A stretch of 64,000 nucleotides of DNA from an uncultured Opitutaceae bacterium. GTDB taxonomy: Bacteria > Verrucomicrobiota > Verrucomicrobiia > Opitutales > Opitutaceae. Shown one piece after another: positions 47,500-60,332 of the stretch (the first letter of the stretch is position 1; each line of letters starts with the position of its first letter). The stretch spans positions 24,861 through 88,860 of the forward strand of contig CALFXL010000019.1 in assembly GCA_937958045.1 (NCBI GenBank), given 5' to 3'. Below the pieces are notes generated by a model. That model was not told the origin of the DNA, searched no databases, and worked only from the letters and a program-made list of their open reading frames with translations. The translations under genes were made by a program, and so were the position numbers.

Positions 47500-48324
47500 T
47501 CACTCAGATCCCGTGGATGGGGTCGCAGGGGCGGGAGGCGGCGCGATCGGCGAGAACGACGGCACGCCGAGCCCCTCGGGCTTTGTAGGGGAAATTTGAA
47601 TACGCGCTGGTTCTGAACTCGCGGGCAGATTTACGCGCGCGTCCGATGCCACCGGCGGCGGAGAAACCTTGCCGCCATTGCTCGCACCACCGGATGCCGG
47701 CGCCGAGGTGGACGAGGCATTTGTCTCTTCCACGGGAGCGCCCAAGAGTTCCGCCGCGCGCGCTTCGGCACGCTTGATATACGCGCTTCCTCCGCGAGCC
47801 CGGTTCAAATGCGCACGGAGCTGTTGTTCACCCTCCGGGTCGGCGCCGTTTTTTGCCGCAACAATCAACCAGGCGAGACCCTCCACGTAATCGCGTTTCA
47901 CGCCGCGACCACTGGCGTACATGGCGCCAAGATTATACTGCGCCTCAGGCACGCCGGCGTTGGCCGCCGCCTGATAATGCTTAAATGCCTCCCCGAGATC
48001 CTGCGGAACCACTTCGCCGTCAGCCGCGAGTTTGCCGAGACGAAACGCCGCGTTGCCATTGCCGGCCTCCGCCGCGCGCTTCAAAAGCTCCAGTGCCTTC
48101 GCCACATCGAGCGCCACCTGCGTGCCGGTGAGATGCATGATGCCCAATTCGTAGCACGCGTCGGGATCTCCTTTCTTCGCCGCCTTCTGCAGCTGATCGA
48201 TGCTTTCCCAACCACCGCCTTTGCCTCCCGTCGTGGATAGCAGCTTCGGCTTTTCATCATCTGCGAAGATGACGGCTGGAGCGGCAATCAGGGCGGAAAG
48301 GAGGATAAGCGAACGGAACTTCAT
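47500..48324 (-). CDS. Exported Sel1-repeat protein
   Basis: From the ATG at 48324 the product is 274 residues. A signal peptide (MKFRSLILLSALIAAPAVIFADD) is followed by three to four Sel1/TPR-like repeats (DPDACYELGIMHLTG, NGNAAFRLGKLAADGEVV, VPEAQYNLGAMYASGRGVKRDYVEGLAWLIVAA). The C-terminal third is a Pro/Ser-rich low-complexity tail. It probably acts as an envelope protein-protein adaptor. It faces the rpfF gene convergently across a 248-bp gap in which I see nothing. Confidence 0.85.
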   Translation of the reverse strand: MKFRSLILLSALIAAPAVIFADDEKPKLLSTTGGKGGGWESIDQLQKAAKKGDPDACYELGIMHLTGTQVALDVAKALELLKRAAEAGNGNAAFRLGKLAADGEVVPQDLGEAFKHYQAAANAGVPEAQYNLGAMYASGRGVKRDYVEGLAWLIVAAKNGADPEGEQQLRAHLNRARGGSAYIKRAEARAAELLGAPVEETNASSTSAPASGGASNGGKVSPPPVASDARVNLPASSEPARIQISPTKPEGLGVPSFSPIAPPPAPATPSTGSE

Positions 48325-48435
48325 AAGGGGAAAACGTGCATCAGACAGCGATGCCACGAGAATGTCTCATGCCAAATATACACAACGACGCAAGCGGACT
48401 GATCGCAATGCATGCAATTCGTCCCGCCCCTTCGC

Positions 48436-48454
48436 GTATTCAAAAATCAACTAC
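48436..48454 (-). repeat. Dispersed 19-nt element, copy C
   Basis: The plus strand reads GTATTCAAAAATCAACTAC, flanked by C and G so that CGTA pairs with TACG. It lies between the recA terminator and the Sel1 gene, 128 nt past the recA stop, and matches copy B at 17 of 19 positions. Confidence 0.65.
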
Positions 48455-48523
48455 GGAGGCAATGGGCGTAGCTTCGTAAGCTCGGCATCCGCGCACTTCC
48501 TTGCGTCCTTTATGGAAACAAAA

Positions 48524-48548
48524 AAGCGCGGTGATGTTCACCGCGCTT
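48524..48548 (-). terminator. Terminator of recA
   Basis: AAGCGCGGTGA at 48524-48534 pairs perfectly with TCACCGCGCTT at 48538-48548 around a 3-nt loop, with a T6 tract on the minus strand. Confidence 0.9.
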
Positions 48549-48582
48549 GAAGGAAATCGAAAAGAGCTGGAAATGCGCTCGT

Positions 48583-49656
48583 TTATTCTTCCGCTTCGCC
48601 GGTCACCGTGGCGCCGCCGGTGATGTTCACTTTGGCGAGGATGGATTCGGTGATCTTTTGCGCGATTTCGGGACGATCGCGGAGCGTTTGTTTCGCGGCG
48701 TCGCGGCCTTGGCCGATGAGCTCGCCGTTGTACGCGATCCAAGAGCCTTTCTTTTCGAGCAGCTTGTACTCGAGGCCGAGGTCGAGAATCGAACCGGTCT
48801 TGGAAATGCCTTCGTCGTACATGATGTCGAACTCGCACTCGGTGAAGGGCGGGGCGACTTTGTTTTTCACGACTTTGATCTTGGTGCGATTGCCCACGAC
48901 TTTGCCGTCGGGGAGTTTGATCTGGTCTTTGCGCCGGATGTCGATGCGCACGGAGGCGAAAAACTTCAACGCCCGCCCGCCCGAGGTCGTTTCGGGGTTG
49001 CCGAACATCACGCCGATTTTTTCGCGAATTTGATTCGTGAAGATGCAAATGCAGTTGGTCTTGCTCACGACCGCGGTGAGACGGCGCATGGCTTGCGACA
49101 TGAGGCGCGCTTGAGCGCCGACGGTGGCATCACCCATCTGGCCGTCGAGCTCGGCCTTGGTCGTGAGCGCGGCCACGGAGTCGAGCACGATGACGTCGAT
49201 CGAGTTGGAGCGGATGAGCGTCTCCATGATGTTGAGCGCGTCTTCACCGGAGTCGGGTTGCGAGACGAGCAAATCGTCGAGATTCACGCCGACGACTCGG
49301 GCATATTTCGGATCGAGCGCGTGTTCGACATCGATGAAGGCGGCGAGACCGCCGCGTTTTTGCGCTTCGGCGATGACGCTCAAACAGAAGGTCGTTTTAC
49401 CCGAAGATTCCGGACCGTAGATCTCGATGATGCGGCCTTTCGGCAAACCGCCGACGCCGAGCGCGAGATCGACCGCGAGCGAGCCGGTGGTGAGCGTCTC
49501 GACTTTCATCTTGTGCGAGTCGCCCAGACGCATGATGGAGCCCTCGCCGAACTGCTTGGTGATGGAGGAGAGAGCGAGATCGATGTTCTTCTCGCGAGCG
49601 GAGGCGGCCGGGACGACGGCGGCCTTATCGGTTTTGGCGGGAGCGGCTTTGGACAT
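48583..49656 (-). CDS. recA: Recombinase RecA
   Basis: A 357-residue recombination and SOS co-protease. [19 protein letters not shown] is the P-loop; [62 protein letters not shown] and the [23 protein letters not shown] end are standard. The ATG at 49656 gives the usual short N-terminal tail before [20 protein letters not shown]; the frame to 49716 is not used. An SOS box lies 67-80 nt upstream. Confidence 0.98.
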   Translation of the reverse strand: MSKAAPAKTDKAAVVPAASAREKNIDLALSSITKQFGEGSIMRLGDSHKMKVETLTTGSLAVDLALGVGGLPKGRIIEIYGPESSGKTTFCLSVIAEAQKRGGLAAFIDVEHALDPKYARVVGVNLDDLLVSQPDSGEDALNIMETLIRSNSIDVIVLDSVAALTTKAELDGQMGDATVGAQARLMSQAMRRLTAVVSKTNCICIFTNQIREKIGVMFGNPETTSGGRALKFFASVRIDIRRKDQIKLPDGKVVGNRTKIKVVKNKVAPPFTECEFDIMYDEGISKTGSILDLGLEYKLLEKKGSWIAYNGELIGQGRDAAKQTLRDRPEIAQKITESILAKVNITGGATVTGEAEE

Positions 49657-49722
49657 GATGTGATGTGGTGAAAATTGTTGTGGGGACGACATGAGGCCGT
49701 CCGGGGCGAAGTTCAAGGGATA

Positions 49723-49736
49723 TGTTCAAGCGAACG
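49723..49736. promoter_or_regulatory. SOS (LexA) box upstream of recA
   Basis: TGTTC-AAGC-GAACG matches the Verrucomicrobial LexA motif TGTTC-N4-GAACA at nine of ten positions, 67-80 bp before the recA ATG. The motif is recalled from published work on Verrucomicrobia; the site itself is read directly. Confidence 0.75.
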
Positions 49737-49876
49737 TACAGGGCGGCGAATCGCTGGCAATCACGATCCCCGCCTTTGCTGGACACGCAGGAACGTGAAA
49801 CGCCCACTCCGCTCCGAAGCAAGCGCACGAAGCGGACGAGCGGAAACTGTCTGCCGCCGCGGCGACGCGCGTTTGT

Positions 49877-50248
49877 TCAATGCGCGCCGGGCACACCGCC
49901 GCCGGGCTTGAAGGCCGTGGCGAAATACACGGCGAGCAGGATGAGGCTGAAACTCACCGCGTAGTTCCACGTGAGTTTTTCCTTCAGTATCAGCCAGGCG
50001 AATACAACGAAAACGATCAGCGTGATCGCTTCCTGAATCACTTTTAGCTGATACCCGCTAAAGCCCGATTCGAGATACCCCAGCCGATTGGCGGGAACCA
50101 TCAGGCAGTATTCGAAGAAGGCGATACCCCACGAGACGAGGATGACCGTGAGGATCGTTTTTCCCTCGAGAAACTTCCATTTCAAATGCCCGTACCATGC
50201 GAGCGTCATGAAGATGTTGGAGGCCACCAACAGGAGGATTGTTTTCAC
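49877..50248 (-). CDS. DUF486 / DMT-like small membrane protein
   Basis: A 123-residue inner-membrane protein with four hydrophobic helices. MKTILLLVASNIFMTLAWYGHLKWK, IAFFEYCLMVPANRLGY and the C-terminal LTWNYAVSFSLILLAVYFATAF match the DUF486 family, a small branch of the drug/metabolite transporter group. Substrate and role are unknown. It lies 36 bp behind the epimerase gene on the same strand. Confidence 0.82.
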   Translation of the reverse strand: MKTILLLVASNIFMTLAWYGHLKWKFLEGKTILTVILVSWGIAFFEYCLMVPANRLGYLESGFSGYQLKVIQEAITLIVFVVFAWLILKEKLTWNYAVSFSLILLAVYFATAFKPGGGVPGAH

Positions 50249-50284
50249 AAGAAGTGACGGAGCCCCGATCGCGTCGGAGCTATT

Positions 50285-51259
50285 TTAATGTCCGTAGTAG
50301 TGCTTAAACCACGACACGAATTCCCGCAAACCGTCCTCGAGCGCGACCTTCGGCGTGAAGCCGATCGCTGCACGCGCGCGCTCGATGTCGGCGCAAGTCT
50401 CGGGCGCATCACCGGGCTGCGCGGGCAGCAGCTCCAGGACAGCTTTTTTGCCCAAAATCGATTCGAGCATCTCCACGAAGAGACGCACCTCGACCGGACG
50501 GTTGTGACCGAGATTAAAAATGCGATAGGGCGGAGTCGGGCGCTCCGCCGGCGGGTAAAGCAGGAGCTTCACGATGCCGTCCACGATGTCGTCGACATAT
50601 GTGAAATCGCGTAGCGAACGGCCTTCGTTAAATAACCGCAGCGGCGCGCCTTCGCAGATCGCTTTCGCAAATAACGTCGGCGCCATGTCAGGCCGCCCCC
50701 AAGGTCCGTACACGGTGAACAAGCGCACACCGGTGATCATGAGCCCGTACAGATGCGCATAGCTGTGCGCCATCACTTCGTTGCTCTTTTTGGTCGCGCC
50801 GTAGAACGACAGCGGACGATCGGTCGGTTGATTTTCCGAAAAGGGCAGGGGAAGTCCCGCGCCGTAGACACTGCTCGACGAGGCAAATACCAGATGCTTC
50901 GGCGGACGCGCTCGGCAGGCTTCGAGCATGTTGAGGAAACCCGTGAGATTGGACTGTGCGTAAGCGGCGGGGTTATCCATGCTGTAGCGCACGCCGGCCT
51001 GCGCACCGAGATGCACCACGTAGTCGGGCTTCGCATGGCGATACAGCCCGCCAAACACCTGCGCATCGCTGAAATCGCTCTGCACGAAACGAAAATCCTC
51101 AAACCCCTCCAACGCCGCGAGACGCGCGCGCTTCAACTCCACCGGGTAATAATCGTTCAGATTATCCACGCCCAAGACCTCGCACCGCTTCGTTTCCGCG
51201 AGGCGGCGGCAGACATGGTAACCGATGAACCCGGCCGCGCCGGTCACGAGGACTTTCAT
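50285..51259 (-). CDS. NAD-dependent nucleotide-sugar epimerase (UDP-glucuronate 4-epimerase-like)
   Basis: A 324-residue extended SDR. The NAD loop is GAAGFIGYHVCRRL. DNLNDYYPVELKRARL is typical of UDP-glucuronate 4-epimerases (the DNLNDYYD motif). SSSSVYGAGLPLPFSE and YGATKKSNEVMAHSYAHLYG carry the S/T and the Y-x3-K catalytic set. FTVYGPWGRPDMA and the C-terminal RPVEVRLFVEMLESILGKKA fit. It would supply galacturonate units for surface polysaccharide, though a related 4-epimerase cannot be excluded. Confidence 0.86.
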   Translation of the reverse strand: MKVLVTGAAGFIGYHVCRRLAETKRCEVLGVDNLNDYYPVELKRARLAALEGFEDFRFVQSDFSDAQVFGGLYRHAKPDYVVHLGAQAGVRYSMDNPAAYAQSNLTGFLNMLEACRARPPKHLVFASSSSVYGAGLPLPFSENQPTDRPLSFYGATKKSNEVMAHSYAHLYGLMITGVRLFTVYGPWGRPDMAPTLFAKAICEGAPLRLFNEGRSLRDFTYVDDIVDGIVKLLLYPPAERPTPPYRIFNLGHNRPVEVRLFVEMLESILGKKAVLELLPAQPGDAPETCADIERARAAIGFTPKVALEDGLREFVSWFKHYYGH

Positions 51260-51302
51260 GGAGCGGCGGTTGTTAGCGCAGCGTCCGCGGCCCGGCTAGC
51301 GC

Positions 51303-51318
51303 AAAAATGATCATTTTT
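51303..51318. promoter_or_regulatory. Perfect 16-bp palindrome in the epimerase/glutaredoxin gap
   Basis: AAAAATGATCATTTTT is a perfect 16-bp palindrome 44 bp upstream of the epimerase start and 164 bp before the glutaredoxin start. It has the look of a dimeric repressor site; the AATGAT/ATCATT half-sites recall Fur-family boxes, but no regulator is identified. Confidence 0.5.
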
Positions 51319-51481
51319 CGCCCATTTAGCGTGTTTGGCCCGAAATTCGCTAACAAAGCGCCGCTATGAATTTTTCTCATTCGAGCGCTCCGCACTGTCA
51401 AAAAGACCAAAACTTTCTATTGAAGGACCGATTTCCCGGCCTTTAGTTTGCGCCGTTTTTGTCCTTAGCAACGCTTCCAGC

Positions 51482-51817
51482 ATGAAGATTAAAGCATATC
51501 TAAAACCGCATTGCGGATGGTCCAACGGTGTTCGCGCCATTATGCGGAAATACAATCTTCCGTACGAGGACATCGATATCATCAACAACCGCGACAACTA
51601 CGCCGAGATGGTCCAGAAGTCCGGCCAGCCCCTGTCTCCCTGCGTCGAGATCGACGGCGTCATGCTCGCCGACGTCTCCGGCGAAGAAGTGGAGAACTAC
51701 ATGCTGTCGAACGATCTGATCAAGCCCACCGATGCCACCGTCGACGTCCCGACGAACGCCGGCTGCTCGGATGAAGAACACGCCAAAATGGCTACAAAAA
51801 CTATCCGCTTCTTTTGA
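51482..51817 (+). CDS. Glutaredoxin-like protein with CGWS motif
   Basis: A 111-residue thioredoxin-fold protein starting at the ATG at 51482. C11-GWS replaces the usual CPYC or CGFS, so it has a single active-site cysteine. YEDIDIINNRDNYAEMVQKSGQPLSPCVEIDGVMLADVSGEEVENYM follows the glutaredoxin fold, with a Ser-Pro in place of Val-Pro at the cis-proline. A tail of about 22 residues with another cysteine (TNAGCSDEEHAK) is unusual. Monothiol members often handle Fe-S clusters; that role here is inference. It ends at a terminator just before gltB. Confidence 0.82.
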   Translation: MKIKAYLKPHCGWSNGVRAIMRKYNLPYEDIDIINNRDNYAEMVQKSGQPLSPCVEIDGVMLADVSGEEVENYMLSNDLIKPTDATVDVPTNAGCSDEEHAKMATKTIRFF

Positions 51818-51849
51818 TTAACGCGGGTCACCGTCTCCAATTTTCCCTT

Positions 51850-51885
51850 GGGCCGGCTCTCGCAGCATGCGACCGGCCCTTTTTT
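51850..51885 (+). terminator. Terminator after the glutaredoxin gene
   Basis: GGGCCGG at 51850-51856 pairs with CCGGCCC at 51873-51879 and is followed by six T. Confidence 0.85.
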
Positions 51886-51941
51886 GGCTCCAGACGCTTC
51901 GATCCGCGCCACCTTCCTCGCACCACACACCTTTCCCGCAC

Positions 51942-56492
<4,551 letters not shown>

Positions 56493-56521
56493 GCCAGATT
56501 CGTTATATAAACTCTGCACTC

Positions 56522-56552
56522 AGCCGCGCACATCCCGTGCGCGGCTTTTTTA
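56522..56552 (+). terminator. Terminator of gltB
   Basis: AGCCGCGCAC at 56522-56531 pairs with GTGCGCGGCT at 56537-56546, followed by a T6 run. It marks the edge of the low-GC island. Confidence 0.88.
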
Positions 56553-56558
56553 TCTCCC

Positions 56559-56759
56559 GCCTATGGCATTTTCAACAAAGTCGTAGCCGAGAAGGCTGCC
56601 CTTGGGAGCGCCGACACGCCTCGTTACTGTCAAACTACTTCAGAATACCATGTTAATGAAAAGGCTCGCCGAATAGAAGCATCTCAATTTTTTGGCACTA
56701 ACCCCACGTACCCATGGCGGGATACATTGGTGGAGAGAAACCTTAAACGCCGGGCATGA
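56559..56759 (+). pseudogene. Start-less reading frame, possible 3' remnant of a gene
   Basis: 66 sense codons run from GCC at 56559 to a TGA at 56757-56759. No ATG or GTG precedes the bulk of the frame; the only candidates are a TTG and a GTG close to the end, and the frame is open back to 56511 through the gltB terminator. The encoded string has ordinary composition (YGIFNKVVAEKAALG, TSEYHVNEKARRIEASQFFG, YPWRDTLVERNLKRRA). The TGA overlaps the ATG of the next ORF by 4 bp, as in coupled genes. It may be the C-terminus of a larger protein left after a deletion. Confidence 0.4.
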
Positions 56760-57016
56760 AAGCTACCATTTGTAAGTCTCTGTCTAGCACTCGGCGAGAC
56801 AACCTTATAACATCAGTGCGTGGTGCTTTCGGTTGGATAGGCATACTATTCGGCGTCGCTAGACACGCGGATGGCGGAATAAATACGATCGAAGACATGC
56901 AATCCGTCACCGATGACGGCACTCAAATTTCTCAGAATGTAGCAATAAGCCAGGAGCTTTTCGACTCTCTATTAACCGAAACCAATGCCCGACAGAAGCC
57001 AAATGGATATCAATAA
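56756..57016 (+). CDS. Small orphan protein in the low-GC island
   Basis: An 86-residue product with no recognised domain. A mildly hydrophobic segment (RGAFGWIGILFGVARH) is followed by a polar region (GGINTIEDMQSVTDDGTQISQNVAISQELFDSLL). Its ATG overlaps the stop of the start-less frame upstream. Codon usage is visibly more A/T-ending than that of neighbouring genes. It could be a real recently acquired gene or a chance ORF. Confidence 0.45.
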   Translation: MKATICKSLSSTRRDNLITSVRGAFGWIGILFGVARHADGGINTIEDMQSVTDDGTQISQNVAISQELFDSLLTETNARQKPNGYQ

Positions 57017-57082
57017 GCGACTTGCAGATCTTCACATTAAGAAACATATTCACCAAGGCAGGATGTCCCTGTAAATAACAAC

Positions 57083-57379
57083 ATGAAAAAATCCGCCCTT
57101 GCTGAGGCCAGGCTTAGGAGGGTCGCAAGCCAATCAACCGCAGTTGCCAGCGACTATTACCCAACAATACTCACCCTTTCGCTTACCGCCCTTATCTATA
57201 AATTCCTCATTCAAGACGGCCCCGGAAACACCTACGTGCTTTTCATATTTTTCGGTATAATTGCCACCACGGCGGCCAACGATAAATGCAAAGCCATTAA
57301 CAGGAGGCTCGATGCCATCGACAAAATCCAAACAATTCATGATGAGAATGCCTGCGATGAGGACGGAAAAAAACAATAG
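57083..57379 (+). CDS. Small orphan two-helix membrane protein
   Basis: A 98-residue product with two likely transmembrane helices (YYPTILTLSLTALIYKFLI and TYVLFIFFGIIATTAA) and charged ends (SALAEARLRRVASQ and CKAINRRLDAIDKIQTIHDENACDEDGK). The second helix and the basic segment look like real protein. No family recognised. It lies in the low-GC island between two other orphans; gaps of 66 and 71 bp. Confidence 0.6.
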   Translation: MKKSALAEARLRRVASQSTAVASDYYPTILTLSLTALIYKFLIQDGPGNTYVLFIFFGIIATTAANDKCKAINRRLDAIDKIQTIHDENACDEDGKKQ

Positions 57380-57450
57380 CATGCCGCATCGAAAAATCGA
57401 GAAACGCGGGTATCGAGATCGGCCGCGCTTCTGCCAGATCGTATAATGTT

Positions 57451-57879
57451 ATGAAGGCACCCGCATGTATGATCACATTACTTTCGCTATTCGTCGCGGG
57501 TTGCAGCCAGCGGGAGTATACGCTTGGCGGCCCGCGACAAGTTGAGTTCCGTCACTCGGAACATACAAAAGCAGCAGGCCTGTGGCTTGATGGTCGAAGA
57601 ATACTTGACCTAAAGACCAGCAGCAATGCGGAGTTTATCAGAATATACGACCCTGCTGACAGTAATCGCGAGGCAATGGTGATTAGCATAGTCGACGGTG
57701 AGCTGGAGTTTAATCGAATAACCTACGAGGGGAACTCCATGCGCGTAATCACCTACGACAAGCGAGGCGAAATCGATACTCGCGGCGCACGGCTTGAAGG
57801 CGGGGAGATCGTCATTCAAGATGAAAATGGAAACACGTTGCGCACGCTCAGCGAAGCGCATCGCAATGGCGGTGAATAA
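57451..57879 (+). CDS. Orphan lipoprotein
   Basis: A 142-residue product. Residues 1-18 form a lipoprotein signal (MKAPACMITLLSLFVAGC) with the lipobox VAGC, so the mature protein would be lipid-anchored at C18. The rest is beta-rich with alternating polar and hydrophobic strands (AGLWLDGRRILDLKTSS, FIRIYDP, EFNRITYEGNSMRVITYD, EGGEIVIQDENGNTLRTLSE). No family recognised. The clear lipobox makes this the best supported of the three orphans. Confidence 0.68.
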   Translation: MKAPACMITLLSLFVAGCSQREYTLGGPRQVEFRHSEHTKAAGLWLDGRRILDLKTSSNAEFIRIYDPADSNREAMVISIVDGELEFNRITYEGNSMRVITYDKRGEIDTRGARLEGGEIVIQDENGNTLRTLSEAHRNGGE

Positions 57880-58026
57880 CCGACGAAAGCACAAAACAAC
57901 AGTGCGATGTCCGTTTGATAAACACTCGTGCCAAGGACGGCCTCCGAAACCTCACTCAGTTTTCCGAAAAGTTTTCCGGCCGGCCAAGTCGGCGAAAATT
58001 GCCTGCGCGTTTATTTAGCGCAACCA

Positions 58027-59019
58027 TCACCACGCCAGCACGAGTTTGCCGAGGAGGTCGTTGGATTCCATGCGGCGGTGGGCTTCGCGGATGTCCGTCA
58101 TCGGCATCACGTCCGCGATGATCGGCCTGAGAACTCCTTGCTCGAACAGGGGGACGATCTGTCGGCTGAAGCGTTGGGCGAGGGCTGCTTTTTCTTCGAG
58201 CGGGCGACTGCGGAGTACGCTGCCGCGCAACGATACGCGTTTGGCGACGAGCACCCCAAGCGGTAATTCCGCCTTCGTCCCGCCGAGCAGGCCGATCACG
58301 ACAATGCGTCCGCGCGGCGCGATGGCTTTGAGATTTTCGACGAGATATTTCGCGCCGATCGTATCGAGCAATACATCGACGCCGCCCCCGTTCCCTCTCA
58401 GCGCTTCGGCGAAACCGTTTTCATCCGCGACGATGCCGTGCGACAGGCCAAGTCCGAGCGTTTGGACCTGATCGATTTTCTGCTGACTTCGCGAAGTGCC
58501 GATAACCGTCGCGCCGATCGCACGCGCGAGTTGGAGCGCCGCCGTGCCAATGCCGCTGCCGATCGCGTGCACGAGCAGACGTTCTCCCGGTTGCAATTCG
58601 GCCTGTGAAAAGAGCGCGTCGTATGACGTCATGAACACCTCCGGAATCGCCGCAGCTTCGATCAAACCGAGGTTGCGCGGGATGCGCATGAGTTCGCGTT
58701 CGTGCACGACGATGTGCGTGGCCATCGAACCACCGCCGCAAATGCCCATCACGAGATCACCAACCGCAAAATCGCGCGCGCCTTCGCCGAGTTTTTCGAC
58801 CGTGCCGGAAAACTCCAATCCCGGCACATCCGCCGCGACGCCGGGTGGGGCGGGGTATGCGCCTTTGCGTTGCAAGCAATCGGCGCGGTTGAGGCCGGCC
58901 GCGGCGACGCGCACCAACACCTCCGACGGACCGGGTTCGCGCACCTCGATTTCTTCGATAGTTAGAACTTCAGGGCCGCCCGGTTGCGTGATGCGGACAG
59001 CGCGCGCAGTGATCGACAT
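58027..59019 (-). CDS. Quinone oxidoreductase, PIG3/QorA-like zinc-independent MDR
   Basis: A 330-residue NADPH-dependent quinone reductase of the medium-chain dehydrogenase superfamily, starting at the ATG at 59019. The N-terminus (AVRITQPGGPEVLTIEEIEVREPGPSEVLVRVAAAGLNRADCLQRKGAYP) and PGLEFSGTVEKLG are typical of the PIG3 branch. The cofactor loop lies in LLVHAIGSGIGTAALQLARAIGATVIGTSRS. Zinc ligands are absent. It stands alone, opposite the redoxin gene. Confidence 0.9.
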   Translation of the reverse strand: MSITARAVRITQPGGPEVLTIEEIEVREPGPSEVLVRVAAAGLNRADCLQRKGAYPAPPGVAADVPGLEFSGTVEKLGEGARDFAVGDLVMGICGGGSMATHIVVHERELMRIPRNLGLIEAAAIPEVFMTSYDALFSQAELQPGERLLVHAIGSGIGTAALQLARAIGATVIGTSRSQQKIDQVQTLGLGLSHGIVADENGFAEALRGNGGGVDVLLDTIGAKYLVENLKAIAPRGRIVVIGLLGGTKAELPLGVLVAKRVSLRGSVLRSRPLEEKAALAQRFSRQIVPLFEQGVLRPIIADVMPMTDIREAHRRMESNDLLGKLVLAW

Positions 59020-59177
59020 GCCAGAACCATAAGGCGGTCTATACACCACGCAAGAGCACCAAAGCCGCACACGGCAAACAAAGCCCCGCCGTGGCTGTCG
59101 GCGCTCGAAGATTCTTTTTTGTACCTTTTGCCCGCGGTTGCTGTCGCAGGCATACATCGTTCGCTTCCCGTGTTCTT

Positions 59178-60191
59178 ATGAAAGCTATCTTATCCCTCGT
59201 TTGTATCGCGCTGGCAGGCGTTGCCAGTTCGCTGTCCGCCGCGGAAATCACCCTCAACGAACTGCGGAGAAATCCTCTCTGGCTGCCGCCGACCACCACC
59301 CTCAAAAAAGACCTTTCGTTTACCGACGGCACGACGCTGCGCGCGGGGCAGGCGCTGGATGTGCGCGCGATTGAGCGCAATCAAGTGGTCCTCGCGTCGC
59401 AGGCAGACAACATGACGTTCAACGTCGATCCCGCGGCCACCACGTTGCTCGCAGATGCCACGGCACGCGTCAGCGCTTTCACGCCTGAACAAAAACAACT
59501 CACGCCCGCGACGCTTCGTTCGCGTCGCGATCTCTGGCCTTACATGGTCACGTTTCGCGACAAGAAAGAGTTTAATGACGGCACCGTTTTTGAAGTCGGC
59601 ACCAAACTCCCGCTGGCCGAATTCGATGGACGGCAGGTGAAACTGATCGAGCCGGAGAAATATATTACTTATACATTCAGCGCGGAAACGACGGATTTTT
59701 ATGACGCGTGTTTGCAGGCCGTCCTATCGCCGGGGCCGTCGCGCGTTTATCAGGAACTCGCCGGTGTGCTCTCCGCCGGGGACTCGACACAAACGGTCGA
59801 TCTGCTCGGCGAAAACGCGCCGGAGTTTCTCGTGATCTATCATGCCGCCGATTGGTGCCCGTACTGCGCGCAAACCTCGCCCGATGTTATCAGCTGGTAT
59901 CGCGAGCTGAAAGAAGCGGGCGACAAACGTTTTCAGCTGGTGATTATCTCCAACGACAAAAGTCCGGAGGAGTTCCGTCGTCATCTCGGCAAGTTCGGGC
60001 CGGCGGCGGTCGCCACGCCTCCCGAAATCTCACCAAAGCTCTTTGTCCTCAATCAAACCACCGGTGTCCGCTCGCGCAGCCTGCCGGATTTTTATGTGAT
60101 CGATCGCGCCGGCAAAGTGGTCATCCCGGCGGCGAATGGCATGCCGGTGGTTCGCGTACGCGCGGTGCTTGATCGCACAAAGACATTATAA
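59178..60191 (+). CDS. Exported redoxin with duplicated N-terminal module and WCPYC domain
   Basis: A 337-residue protein starting at the ATG at 59178. A signal peptide (to about residue 22, SSLSAAE) is followed by two similar approximately 60-residue modules (34-93 and 119-178), both with LW-P, K-x-F-x-DGT, a glycine turn and a strand ending TF. A thioredoxin-like domain follows with W226-CPYC-230 after FLVIYHAADWCPYC, and LPDFYVIDRAGKVV. WCPYC suggests a thiol-disulfide or peroxiredoxin-like redox role in the envelope. The function of the duplicated module is unknown. Confidence 0.8.
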   Translation: MKAILSLVCIALAGVASSLSAAEITLNELRRNPLWLPPTTTLKKDLSFTDGTTLRAGQALDVRAIERNQVVLASQADNMTFNVDPAATTLLADATARVSAFTPEQKQLTPATLRSRRDLWPYMVTFRDKKEFNDGTVFEVGTKLPLAEFDGRQVKLIEPEKYITYTFSAETTDFYDACLQAVLSPGPSRVYQELAGVLSAGDSTQTVDLLGENAPEFLVIYHAADWCPYCAQTSPDVISWYRELKEAGDKRFQLVIISNDKSPEEFRRHLGKFGPAAVATPPEISPKLFVLNQTTGVRSRSLPDFYVIDRAGKVVIPAANGMPVVRVRAVLDRTKTL

Positions 60192-60249
60192 TCGCGCTCG
60201 CCAATCCGGCGTGAGGGTAAACGCGTTATATAAAATCATTCTTATACAC

Positions 60250-60285
60250 AACAGGCACCGCTTATCGGCGGTGCCTGTTGTTTTT
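60250..60285. terminator. Terminator after the redoxin gene
   Basis: AACAGGCACCGC at 60250-60261 pairs perfectly with GCGGTGCCTGTT at 60268-60279 around a 6-nt loop, with a T run on the plus strand. It lies between two converging genes. Confidence 0.88.
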
Positions 60286-60332
60286 TATAAGGAATGCCGC
60301 CGGCGTTTTTGCAGGAGGCGCCGGCGATCTTG

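Noticed and set aside
56501..60234. Shared 11-mer CGTTATATAAA at 56501-56511 and 60224-60234, each before a terminator
   Set aside because: Only two copies of a short A/T-rich word; chance is a sufficient explanation without genome-wide counts.
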